This document shows, in pieces, positions 17,042 through 25,031 of a stretch of 64,000 nucleotides of DNA. Origin of the DNA: an uncultured Mycoplasma sp. (GTDB lineage: Bacteria > Bacillota_I > Bacilli_A > RF39 > UBA660); NCBI GenBank assembly GCA_902493595.1, contig CABUPU010000004.1, positions 1 through 64,000 of the forward strand, given 5' to 3'. Each line of letters begins with the position of its first letter. Positions within the stretch are counted from its first letter, which is position 1. Under the pieces are notes generated by a model. That model was not told the origin of the DNA and did not search any database. It worked only from the letters and a program-made list of their open reading frames with translations. Both the position numbers and the translations under genes were made by a program.

Positions 17042-18517
17042 TTATTCTCCATTAATCAACAAATCTAACTTTGATACAATATTTGTAATATTATTTGTTT
17101 CTTTTTGTATTTCACTAAATAATTCTTCAATTGTAATATCATCTAAATCATCATCATCAGTTATCCATTTTATATCTAAATTAAACTTATTATTCTTAAT
17201 GTCATCATATGAAAATTTTCTCCATCTTCCATTTGGATTTTCTTCTGACCAAGTTTCAGTTCTATCATGAATATTGTCTGGATTAAAACACTTAACAAAA
17301 TCGTCTAAATCTTTATTTTTTATTGGCTTTTTCTTTAAAGTAAAATGCATCCCAGCTCTTAAATCATATATCCAAACTTCTTTTGTTTGTATTTCTTTAG
17401 ACGCAGGTTTATTATCAAAAAATACGACATTTGCTTTCACTCCAGGTTTATAAAATATGCCTGTTGGCAATCTTAAAATTGTGTGTAAATTGGTTGTTTC
17501 CATTAGTTTTTTTCTAATAATCAATCCTCCTGATCCTTCTTCAAATAATACATTATCAGGTAATACAACAGCTGCTTTTCCATTAATCTTTAACAAAGTA
17601 TGAATATGTTGAACAAAATTAAATTGTTTATTAGAACTTGTAGTCCAAAAATCTTGTCTATTATAAACTAAATCCTCATCTTCTTGTTCTCCATCTTCAT
17701 TTGTTATTGTTAAGGATGCTTTCTTACCAAATGGAGGATTAGTTAAAACATAGTCAAATCTTTCACCTGGATCGGATAATAACGCATCATTTCTTGTTAT
17801 TGGTGATTTACCATCAATGTCACTTATATTATGCATAAATAAATTCATTAAACATAATCTATACGTACTTTGAACTATTTCCCATCCTCTAAAGGTACTA
17901 TATTTTAAGAAATTTTTATCCTTTTCATTTAAATCATAATTATCCTCAATAAACTCTTTTGATAATAATAGAAAACCACCAGAACCACAACATGGATCTA
18001 CTATGGTTTTATTTGGTTCAGGTCTTATGCATCTTACCATTGCATCAATAACTGGACGAGGTGTGAAGTATTGACCTGCTCCACTTTTTGTATCTTCTGC
18101 AATTTTTTGAAGTAATCCTTCATAAATATCACCTTTAACATCTGAAGATAATGCAGTCCATGTTTCGCCGTCGATCATAGTAATTATTTTAGATAGCATT
18201 GCAGGAGTAGATATCTTATTTATTGCTCCTGAATATATTTCCCTTAACATACCATCTTGTTCTGATAATGACTCTAAAATGCCATTATAATATTTAAATA
18301 ATTCTGCACCTTTTTTTGATTTTAATTCATCCCAACTGCAATTATCAGGTAACTTAATTCCTTTTTCAAATGGTGGTTTATTATATTCATCTATCATTTT
18401 TAAAAATAATAAATATGTTAGTTGTTCAAGATAATCTTGATTGGAAACACCATCATTCATTAGGACAGTTGCCATGCTCCATACTTTTTTATTAATTGTT
18501 GAAGTTCCCTCACTCAT
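17042..18517 (-). CDS. hsdM: Type I DNA methyltransferase subunit HsdM
   Basis: 491 aa N6-adenine methyltransferase subunit. The SAM-binding motif I is DPCCGSGGFLLLS (residues 174-186) and the catalytic motif is NPPFG (260-264). The N-terminal HsdM_N domain (SMATVLMNDGVSNQDYLEQL) is complete. It methylates the target adenine with HsdS and protects the host. It sits in hsdR-hsdM-hsdS order with 13 bp to hsdR and 2 bp to hsdS, so one operon. Confidence 0.96.
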   Translation of the reverse strand: MSEGTSTINKKVWSMATVLMNDGVSNQDYLEQLTYLLFLKMIDEYNKPPFEKGIKLPDNCSWDELKSKKGAELFKYYNGILESLSEQDGMLREIYSGAINKISTPAMLSKIITMIDGETWTALSSDVKGDIYEGLLQKIAEDTKSGAGQYFTPRPVIDAMVRCIRPEPNKTIVDPCCGSGGFLLLSKEFIEDNYDLNEKDKNFLKYSTFRGWEIVQSTYRLCLMNLFMHNISDIDGKSPITRNDALLSDPGERFDYVLTNPPFGKKASLTITNEDGEQEDEDLVYNRQDFWTTSSNKQFNFVQHIHTLLKINGKAAVVLPDNVLFEEGSGGLIIRKKLMETTNLHTILRLPTGIFYKPGVKANVVFFDNKPASKEIQTKEVWIYDLRAGMHFTLKKKPIKNKDLDDFVKCFNPDNIHDRTETWSEENPNGRWRKFSYDDIKNNKFNLDIKWITDDDDLDDITIEELFSEIQKETNNITNIVSKLDLLINGE

Positions 18518-18530
18518 TTTTTAAAACCTC

Positions 18531-21287
18531 CTAAGCTAATAAAGCATAATTTAATTCAGCTAATATTTCTCTAAATTTTGCACCAAACAATTGGAAAAAT
18601 TTAGCTAATCCACCCTTATTATTAAAAGGTGTTAATTCTAAATCGCTTTCTTTTATATTCATTGAAATAGCAATATGATCTTTTATCATTCTTAACCATT
18701 CCATTTGTTCTTCACTGAATTCTCCATATCCTTCGTTTTGTTTAAAGCACCACTCTTTAAATTTAATATTAACAGTTGTATTAAATGATTTTAATTCAGT
18801 TGTTTGCTTTAATTCAAATTTAATTAAAGATATGATATCAGCAAGTTTGTCTTCTACTCTTGTAGATACTTTATCACCATAAATAGTTGAATAAGCTTCC
18901 CATAATTTAGTATTTGATAGAAAATACGGAGCACTCATCATTTTTTCATATAATTCTTCAACCATTTTATAAGTTAATGGTCTATTTTTATAACTTTGAT
19001 TATAAATAATATTTAATGCATCTATTGAATCTTTATTTTCTTCAATAAATTCTGCAAATGTTTTAATTATTTCTTTGGCTTTTTCTTCTTTGTTTGTATC
19101 CCAGCCAGAAAACTCAATTGAATCTATATTTTCATTATCAATAATTTGATAATGCTTATCTCTCGCTTCAAGAATAAATTTTCTAACTTCTGGATTATAT
19201 ATTGGTTTAATAGCTAAATCAATAATCTCTTGTTTTGTTGATTCATATTTACTATTTTCATCTGAAGATTCAATTTTTAAATTAATATAATCATCATCAA
19301 ATGCATTTAAAATATTCTTCGCAACATCTATTATTGCTACACCGTCAGTTAATTTTTTAAATTCTTCTTTATCTTCTGTTTTAAGCACTTTATCCAAATT
19401 AATAAATCTATTTGCTATTGATGTCAATGTATCTTCATCTTTAGCACCAAATGCAACGCTATTAAGTAAGTTTTTAAGTGATTCACTTGGTTTTCTTTCT
19501 AATTGTCTAGAAGTTGTTTTTTGTGATGATGTAACACCTACAGCATCTACAACTATAAATCCTAATTTTCTTTCTGTTGCTGATGGTGATACTTTTTTTA
19601 AATTATCTAGATCTAAAGTTCTTGTAGCTCTACCTAGCATTTGTTCAAAGTAATTCTTGCTTCTTACATCTCTCATGAAAATTAAACATTCAATAGGTTT
19701 AACATCTGTTCCTGTAGCAATCATATCTACTGTAACAGCAATTCTTGGATAATAATCATTTCTAAATGCACTTAAAATTGATTTTGGATCTTCATCAGAG
19801 CCATAAGTAATTTTTTTACAAAATTCATTACTTTCACCGAATTCTTCTCTTATAATATCTACGATATCATTAGCGTGACTATCTGTTTTAGCAAATACTA
19901 ATGTTTTAGGAACTTCTTTTCTTCCTGGAAACATTTCTGTCAATACCTTTGACTTAAATTCTTTAATAACATTTCTAATTTGCGATGGATTAACGATATC
20001 ATTATCAAGTTGACTTGCTGAATAAACAACATCTTCATCTAATTGAGACCATCTTTTTTCTTTAGATAATCTTTCTCTTGTTTCAACAACTTGTTTTAAT
20101 ATACAAGCACCATGTTTTGTGATATTTGTTTCTATTAAATATGTTCCCTGTCTTCCAACATTAACATCATCTAAAACAGCCTGTTCATGAGAATACTCTG
20201 ATACGACATTTTCATTAAAGAAAGCAAATGTCCTTTGATCTGGAGTAGCTGTTAATCCAACTAAAAATGCATCAAAATAGTCTAATACTTGTTGCCATAC
20301 ATTATATATTGATCTATGACATTCATCGATAATTACAACATCAAAGAAATCTATTGGATATTTTTTGTTATAAGATACTTCTTTTGGTCTTTCATTTTTA
20401 AATGACTTTTCTGATAATGATGATTCTTCATCTCTTTCATCCAATTCAAATCCTCTCAGAATTGAATACATTCTTTGAATTGTACTAATACATACATGAG
20501 TGTCATTTGGAATATATGATGAATTAAGTCTTTTAACATTGTATAATTCTCCAAATAATCTACTATCATCATTTGGTCTATATTTTCTAAATTCTTCTTC
20601 AGCTTGTTCACCTAAATTTTTAGTATCAACTAAGAAAAGAATTCTTTTTGCCTTTGCATATTTTAACAATCTATATACGGAAGTTATAGCAGTAAATGTT
20701 TTACCAGCACCTGTTGCCATTTGAATTAAAGCTCTAGGTTTATTTTCAGAGAATGATTTTTCCAAATTAACAATAGCATTAACTTGACAATCTCTAAATC
20801 CATTTACATCAAGTTCTGGAAATTGTTTCATTCTATTTCTTAAAGTATCATTATCTTTTAGTAATTGTTCTAATTCTTCTGGTGTATGAAACATAAATAT
20901 TTCTCTTGATCTTGCCTTTTCATCTTTGTAGTCACAAAATCTAATTATAATGTTTGTACATTCATAAGCAAATCTGATTTCAGGTTGTTCTTTTAATCCT
21001 CTTAATCCACTTTTAATATATCTTAAAGATTGTTCCGCTACAACACCTAGCGTAGTTCCTCTTTCTTCTTTTTTAGCTTCAATAACACCAACAGGTTTAC
21101 CTGCTATAAATATTAAATAATCTACAGGTCCACTATTGGTTTGTGCCTCTCTTAAAATAACACCTAAAGATGCTGTAGGATTAAACGAATCAATATTTTG
21201 AATTACAAAACCTGCTTCTCTTAATTTTTTATCAATATCTATTCTTGCTTTTGCTTCGGGATTTAAATTTAAATCTTCTAATTCCAT
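18531..21287 (-). CDS. hsdR: Type I restriction enzyme subunit HsdR
   Basis: About 918 aa. It has an N-terminal PD-(D/E)xK nuclease (VDYLIFIAGKPVGVIEAKK, residues about 55-73) and a superfamily 2 translocase with ATGAGKTF (near 191) and DECHRS. Motif VI-like GRATRTLDL and a long C-terminal HsdM-binding region follow. It cuts DNA lacking host methylation after ATP-driven translocation. The longest frame starts at 21314, but AGAGGT is placed correctly for the ATG at 21287, which I chose. A TATAAT lies upstream at 21333-21338. First gene of the hsd operon, intact. Confidence 0.95.
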   Translation of the reverse strand: MELEDLNLNPEAKARIDIDKKLREAGFVIQNIDSFNPTASLGVILREAQTNSGPVDYLIFIAGKPVGVIEAKKEERGTTLGVVAEQSLRYIKSGLRGLKEQPEIRFAYECTNIIIRFCDYKDEKARSREIFMFHTPEELEQLLKDNDTLRNRMKQFPELDVNGFRDCQVNAIVNLEKSFSENKPRALIQMATGAGKTFTAITSVYRLLKYAKAKRILFLVDTKNLGEQAEEEFRKYRPNDDSRLFGELYNVKRLNSSYIPNDTHVCISTIQRMYSILRGFELDERDEESSLSEKSFKNERPKEVSYNKKYPIDFFDVVIIDECHRSIYNVWQQVLDYFDAFLVGLTATPDQRTFAFFNENVVSEYSHEQAVLDDVNVGRQGTYLIETNITKHGACILKQVVETRERLSKEKRWSQLDEDVVYSASQLDNDIVNPSQIRNVIKEFKSKVLTEMFPGRKEVPKTLVFAKTDSHANDIVDIIREEFGESNEFCKKITYGSDEDPKSILSAFRNDYYPRIAVTVDMIATGTDVKPIECLIFMRDVRSKNYFEQMLGRATRTLDLDNLKKVSPSATERKLGFIVVDAVGVTSSQKTTSRQLERKPSESLKNLLNSVAFGAKDEDTLTSIANRFINLDKVLKTEDKEEFKKLTDGVAIIDVAKNILNAFDDDYINLKIESSDENSKYESTKQEIIDLAIKPIYNPEVRKFILEARDKHYQIIDNENIDSIEFSGWDTNKEEKAKEIIKTFAEFIEENKDSIDALNIIYNQSYKNRPLTYKMVEELYEKMMSAPYFLSNTKLWEAYSTIYGDKVSTRVEDKLADIISLIKFELKQTTELKSFNTTVNIKFKEWCFKQNEGYGEFSEEQMEWLRMIKDHIAISMNIKESDLELTPFNNKGGLAKFFQLFGAKFREILAELNYALLA

Positions 21288-21461
21288 ACTACTACCTCTT
21301 ACTTCCCATTTCATCTCACATATTCAATAATAATTATAACATACAATTCGACAAATTTTGATATTTTTCGACCAATTCGTACCAGAAATTACCAAATTGT
21401 ATTAATAATCTTGACTATTTTTTAATTTTAAGTGATTAATACAAGGAATTGGAGGAATTGT

Positions 21462-21786
21462 ATGATTAGAAAATGTACTGATGAGGATATATCTGATGAA
21501 GAATTAGAGAAAGTTATAAATCCTTTTTATGATAATTATAATGAGTATATTATTACTTATGTATGCCTGAAGTAATTGCATTTTATATAGCTAGTTTTTA
21601 TAGTAGGAATGCTATGTGGAAGCAACATTTTATCAACATTATAATTCAGCTAAAGATACATTTAATGTTAGTGATGATGAAAATTATGAAAGTATTAAAG
21701 CTGAAGTAATTAAGTTATTAAGAATGAAATATTCTTTAGAAATTATTAGTGAAGATCCATTAGTTCTTAAAAAAATCGAGTATTAG
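21462..21786 (+). pseudogene. Decayed small gene, two frameshifts
   Basis: GGAGG and an ATG at 21462 begin MIRKCTDEDISDEELEKVIN, which stops after 37 codons. The homologous-looking continuation appears in other frames: PEVIAFYIASFYSRN, and then YNSAKDTFNVSDDENYES ending with a TAG at 21784-21786. Two frame changes in about 250 bp point to a decayed gene and not to a sequencing slip. The acidic, helical small protein could have been an antitoxin-like partner of the decayed toxin gene that converges on it. That is a guess. Confidence 0.5.
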
Positions 21787-22370
21787 TTTTTGTTCTAATA
21801 TTTTCAATCTTTGCAGTTCCTTCTGCCAAGCATTCAAGATCATAATGAAAATAGTACTTATCAGCTCTTCTTTTCGTAGTAAGCGGTATCATTGTCCACA
21901 ATTTTTTATCGCTTGTTGGCCTCCATAATATTGCTGATCTTAGCTTTCTTAATTCACTGCCAATACCTATTCCAAAATCAACCAAGTAAATTGCATTTTG
22001 AATTAATTTATCTTCTTCTACATATTTTTTATTAATTATATATTTATCTCTGCACCATTTTATATAGCTTATTCCCTCAAAATCACTTTTTACATTCTTG
22101 TAATATTAAATTAAAATCCTTTTTAGTTAACTTTAATGGTTTACCATGAACATAAATACATCTATTCATTTTAGATCTATTATAATCAGCAATTTTATTT
22201 ACATCTACATATTTGTTAATGGAATTGTAATAAATACAGCCTTCTTTTTCTTTAGATTATACCGGCATTCCAACATAATGATTTGCTGAAATATCATAGT
22301 TAATTAAAACCCATTCCTTATCAACTCTTTCATTAGTTTCATATATTTGTTTAAAATTAATTGTTAACAT
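21767..22370 (-). pseudogene. Decayed PemK/MazF-like toxin gene
   Basis: Read from an ATG at 22370, the frame has an in-frame TAA at 22257-22259 after 37 codons, continues in the same frame to a TGA at 22083-22085, and then shifts by one base at an A5 run into a 72-codon tail. That tail contains the MazF-type core (VDFGIGIGSELRKLRSAILW, then MIPLTTK). Joined, the pieces make a protein of about 200 residues. A stop plus a frameshift mean it is almost surely inactive. It lies inside the island between hsdR and the live HigA/HigB pair. Confidence 0.65.
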
Positions 22371-22387
22371 TTACTACACCTCGCTAA

Positions 22388-23473
22388 CTAATTACTCCAT
22401 TTGTATCTTTCTCTATATTTAGCCATAAAAGAGTAATCATTAATATCGTTTTGAATTCGACCTATAACAATACCCGGTTTAACATTTTGAGAATCTGCAA
22501 ACCTTTTTATTTCAGATAAACTTATATTGCTATTTTTAATAAAGTCTTCATAATCATTTTGATTAATTAACATGTTTCTAGCAAACTTATCAGCTTCTTT
22601 TTCTTCTTCACTTTCAATAAATTGATAATCTATATATTGATTAGCAAAATCATCATTTGTTAAGTGGCCAATCTCATGGAACAAAGTAAACCAAAATATA
22701 TCAGAGAAAGATTGTCTTATAGTCATACATAAAACAACTTTACCATTTCTTTTTTGAATGAATCCTTGAACAGGTGCTCCAGTAAAATGTTTTACGACTT
22801 CAAATGCTATACCACACTCAGCAAAAATATTTTTCAATTCAACAACCATATCATTTGCAGGTAGAAACATTGTCCTTTTTATGTCTTCATATTTCGTTTT
22901 TAGTTTTTCTATATCATAACTATTAGTAATTTTTATTTTATTTGTAAAATACTCACATAATTTTTGCCATGCATATAATACATATACATTTACTTTATTT
23001 GCCTTAGAACCTCTAAAAGCAGCTTGTTGAATAGATAAACTTGGTATACTACATAAATTGTTTAAATTAAGAAATTTTCTCATATTTAAAACTGTTATTT
23101 CTTTTTTAGAATTACATTCAATTATTTCTGCATTTTCACAAAAATTAATAACATCTTTTAAATCTTTTAATATATTTAATTCTTTTTCTTCAATATTACT
23201 TAAACTATTAATTTCAAAAACTTCTTTATCATAGTTACTTTGAAGGTTCATCCAAAAACTAGCAGGTATACCTAAAGCATACTCTAATCTATTTGCAAAC
23301 TCAGATGATATATCCTTCTTTCCCCTCACAACCTCACTAATATGTTTAGGAGAATATTCTGTTCTTATAGCTAATTCTTCTTGCGACATCTTCTTTTCTT
23401 CCAAAACTTCTTTAATTGTTTCCCCTGGATGAACTAACAAATCAAGGGATAAGCCATTCACATTTCCCATCAT
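22388..23473 (-). CDS. higA: HigA-type antitoxin fused to an ImmA/IrrE metallopeptidase-like domain
   Basis: 361 aa. Residues 8-75 are a HigA-style XRE domain (LLVHPGETIKEVLEEKKMSQ, then YSPKHISEVVRGKKDISSEF). The C-terminal half has an HExxH zinc motif, FHEIGHLTND, typical of ImmA/IrrE peptidases. Such fusions occur in antitoxins and stress or phage-type regulators. It overlaps the upstream toxin gene by 32 bp, as in HigBA operons, and probably represses the shared promoter through the palindrome at 23812-23832. Whether the peptidase is active is not known. Confidence 0.85.
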   Translation of the reverse strand: MMGNVNGLSLDLLVHPGETIKEVLEEKKMSQEELAIRTEYSPKHISEVVRGKKDISSEFANRLEYALGIPASFWMNLQSNYDKEVFEINSLSNIEEKELNILKDLKDVINFCENAEIIECNSKKEITVLNMRKFLNLNNLCSIPSLSIQQAAFRGSKANKVNVYVLYAWQKLCEYFTNKIKITNSYDIEKLKTKYEDIKRTMFLPANDMVVELKNIFAECGIAFEVVKHFTGAPVQGFIQKRNGKVVLCMTIRQSFSDIFWFTLFHEIGHLTNDDFANQYIDYQFIESEEEKEADKFARNMLINQNDYEDFIKNSNISLSEIKRFADSQNVKPGIVIGRIQNDINDYSFMAKYRERYKWSN

Positions 23474-23789
23474 GATAATCTGCCACTCCTTTCAAATTAA
23501 CTTTCTTACATTTTCTTAACGAATCATCATCTAACATTTCAGATAATGGTTCTACTATTAATCTATAATTTCTATTAATTTTAATACCAAAAAGATTATC
23601 TAAATTTCCTACAAGAGGATGAGGATCACCCAAGCCGATATCTAAATACTCTTTAAAATTATCTGCTGCCCTAAGTTGATCTATTCTCTGTTTTAGTGCT
23701 CTTGTCATATCAATACCAATAGTCTTCTTTAAGTTTTCAATATCACTTAATTTCTTTTCTAACCTTCTGTTATCAGCTTCGATTTGCAA
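23442..23789 (-). CDS. higB: HigB/RelE-family mRNA interferase toxin
   Basis: About 115 aa. The C-terminal part has the HigB pattern (LFGIKINRNYRLIVEP, then KKVNLKGVADYHDGK), with basic residues on the RelE-like sheet; these toxins cut mRNA on the ribosome. An ATG at 23807 opens the longest frame. But GGAGG lies 7 nt before a TTG at 23787-23789, so I place the start there. It is first in the operon and overlaps higA. Toxin-first order is typical of HigBA. Confidence 0.85.
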   Translation of the reverse strand: MQIEADNRRLEKKLSDIENLKKTIGIDMTRALKQRIDQLRAADNFKEYLDIGLGDPHPLVGNLDNLFGIKINRNYRLIVEPLSEMLDDDSLRKCKKVNLKGVADYHDGKCEWLIP

Positions 23790-23811
23790 CCTCAAACCTC
23801 CTCTCATTTCT

Positions 23812-23832
23812 AAATTACCTAATAGGTAATTT
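23812..23832. promoter_or_regulatory. Perfect 21-bp palindrome, probable HigA operator
   Basis: AAATTACCTA (23812-23821), one base, TAGGTAATTT (23823-23832). It lies between the -10 box and the higB start, where a repressor would block initiation. Confidence 0.7.
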
Positions 23833-23833
23833 T

Positions 23834-23862
23834 ATTATATGCTATTTTTTTCAAAAATACAA
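23834..23862 (-). promoter_or_regulatory. Promoter of higBA
   Basis: On the minus strand: TTGTAT (23857-23862), 17 bp, TATAAT (23834-23839), immediately followed by the palindromic operator. Confidence 0.7.
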
Positions 23863-23884
23863 CCCTTTTTACAAAAAAAGTCAT

Positions 23885-24073
23885 CTATTTTAATTCAGAC
23901 AACTCTTCATAATTTTCTTCATTACCCATCCTTTTTAAATAATCTTTACCACCATCAACAGCAACAGCACCGCAAGAGCACTTTTTATAATCATTTGTAC
24001 TTTTAGACTCTATGATATCTCCGCATTTTTTACATTTGATTTTATTACTAATTATTTCTTCTTTCTTTTCCAT
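23885..24073 (-). CDS. Small zinc-ribbon protein
   Basis: About 62 aa. CKKCGDIIESKSTNDYKKCS and a following CG form a four-Cys zinc ribbon, followed by the conserved-looking VDGGKDYLKRMG. This small protein type is common in Firmicutes accessory DNA (I recall a DUF assignment but not its role). The longest frame starts at 24088, but AGGAG fits the ATG at 24073. A TATAAT lies just upstream. Last gene at the right end of the island. Function unknown. Confidence 0.7.
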   Translation of the reverse strand: MEKKEEIISNKIKCKKCGDIIESKSTNDYKKCSCGAVAVDGGKDYLKRMGNEENYEELSELK

Positions 24074-24092
24074 AATCCAACTCCTCATAAGT

Positions 24093-24141
24093 ATTATACC
24101 GTGATCTTATACTAATCATATCCTACCGTTTGCGGTATAAT
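24093..24141. promoter_or_regulatory. Outward-facing TATAAT boxes in an inverted repeat
   Basis: ATTATACCG (24093-24101) and CGGTATAAT (24133-24141) form an inverted repeat in which each arm is a -10 box pointing outward. The left arm serves the zinc-ribbon gene. The right arm points into the hairpin-rich region at 24155-24300. Good -35 boxes are not evident. Confidence 0.4.
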
Positions 24142-24154
24142 ATTTTTGTAATCA

Positions 24155-24300
24155 TACGGATATTATCAATTTTGTCCGTATTAATGGTAAAAAGTCCATT
24201 GAGAATTTTTGCCACTTTTGCCACTTTTTCTCAATGAGATTTAAAATAAATAAAAAATCCATTGAAGATTTTTGCCACTTTCGGCATTTTTTCTCAATGA
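24155..24300. repeat. Hairpin cluster with two ~60-bp tandem units
   Basis: A hairpin ATACGGA/TCCGTAT (about 24155-24182) is followed by two related units. Unit 1 pairs CATTGAGAA (24197-24205) with TTCTCAATG (24228-24236). Unit 2 pairs CATTGAA (24260-24266) with TTCTCAATG (24291-24299). Each loop carries GCCACTTT words. On the minus strand both stems are followed by T-rich tails, so they can act as tandem terminators that shield the island from outside transcription. Repeated GTGGCAAA words also resemble recombinase arm sites. Confidence 0.5.
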
Positions 24301-24318
24301 ACCATTCTTAATTCAAAT

Positions 24319-24345
24319 TTTTTTGTACCTAAATTGTACCTAAAA
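24319..24345. repeat. Right direct repeat of the island (att-like)
   Basis: 27 bp identical to 12337-12363 in the same orientation (core GTACCTAAATTGTACC). Confidence 0.6.
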
Positions 24346-24392
24346 TTATTTTATCAACATTAGTGCCTCACAAACCCATATAAAATGGGCAC

Positions 24393-24421
24393 AAAAAATG
24401 AGAGCACGGTTAAATGCTCTC
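24393..24421 (-). terminator. Terminator after the small Cys/His-rich protein
   Basis: GAGAGC (24400-24405) and GCTCTC (24416-24421) form the stem. On the minus strand ATTTTTT follows. The stop codon of the small gene lies 2 bp before it. Confidence 0.75.
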
Positions 24422-24422
24422 T

Positions 24423-24536
24423 TCAGGGGGAAGAACAACCTACAACACCACCGTGATGAGAACAACATCCTCTTTTAGCATAAACACTAATAGGTATTAA
24501 TAAAATAATTAATAATAAAATCTTTATATTTTTCAC
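24423..24536 (-). CDS. Tiny exported Cys/His-rich protein
   Basis: 37 aa from a GTG at 24536 (GAGG 8 nt upstream); an in-frame ATG at 24551 would add five residues. An N-terminal Lys/hydrophobic signal segment (KNIKILLLIILLIPISVYA) ends at a plausible signal-peptidase site, leaving KRGCCSHHGGVVGCSSP. The motif CCSHHGGV is a known motif at the N-terminus of short exported proteins in many bacteria, usually within a longer chain. Here only that motif remains. Cys and His suggest metal binding. It follows the mutT-like gene by about 20 bp and has its own terminator. Confidence 0.65.
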   Translation of the reverse strand: MKNIKILLLIILLIPISVYAKRGCCSHHGGVVGCSSP

Positions 24537-24557
24537 TTCAAAAAACCTCATATTAAA

Positions 24558-24953
24558 TTATTCATATCTTTCCATTACATCTTTTGCAAGAGGTATATCT
24601 GCAGGAGCTAAATCATAATTTAATAAATCATTTATTTTTACCCAAGCATATTCTGAGTGTGCATGAAGTTTAAAGTTACCATCAATATATTCACATTCAT
24701 ATAATTTAAGTATTACATTACCATGTGGATAATTAAAAGTGCTTTGTGATATAAAATCTTTTGCTTTAACTTTTACATCAAATTCTTCATAAATTTCTCT
24801 TTCTATAGCTATTTTTTCATCTTCATTTTCTTCGACTTTACCACCAGGAAATTCCCATTTACCTTTTGCATCTTTATCCGTAGATCTTTTTGCAATTAAT
24901 ACTTTATTATCCTTAAAAATTAAAGCCGCTACTACATTTATATCTTTACTCAT
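24558..24953 (-). CDS. MutT-like NUDIX hydrolase (8-oxo-dGTP diphosphatase type)
   Basis: 131 aa, the usual MutT size. The Nudix box GGKVEENEDEKIAIEREIYE followed by EFD is complete except that the last Gly is Asp. WEFPGGK before it is the MutT-subfamily hallmark. The likely role is cleansing oxidised dGTP from the nucleotide pool or a similar house-cleaning reaction. A terminator just upstream separates it from the methyltransferase gene. Confidence 0.9.
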   Translation of the reverse strand: MSKDINVVAALIFKDNKVLIAKRSTDKDAKGKWEFPGGKVEENEDEKIAIEREIYEEFDVKVKAKDFISQSTFNYPHGNVILKLYECEYIDGNFKLHAHSEYAWVKINDLLNYDLAPADIPLAKDVMERYE

Positions 24954-25000
24954 AATACATTTACCTTTCGTTAATCCTATTATACTATATTTTCAATATT

Positions 25001-25029
25001 AAAAAAACTAAATGTTTCTTGACATTTAG
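25001..25029 (-). terminator. Terminator after the methyltransferase gene
   Basis: CTAAATGT (25008-25015) and ACATTTAG (25022-25029) make an 8-bp perfect stem with a 6-nt loop. Seven T follow on the minus strand. Confidence 0.85.
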
Positions 25030-25031
25030 CT

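Noticed and set aside
21288..21314. Nine-residue N-terminal extension of HsdR
   Set aside because: The AGAGGT ribosome-binding site lies inside this stretch and fits the ATG at 21287.
22257..22259. In-frame TAA in the MazF-like gene as a recoding event
   Set aside because: It is TAA and not TGA or TAG in a special context, and a second lesion (frameshift) follows, so decay is simpler.
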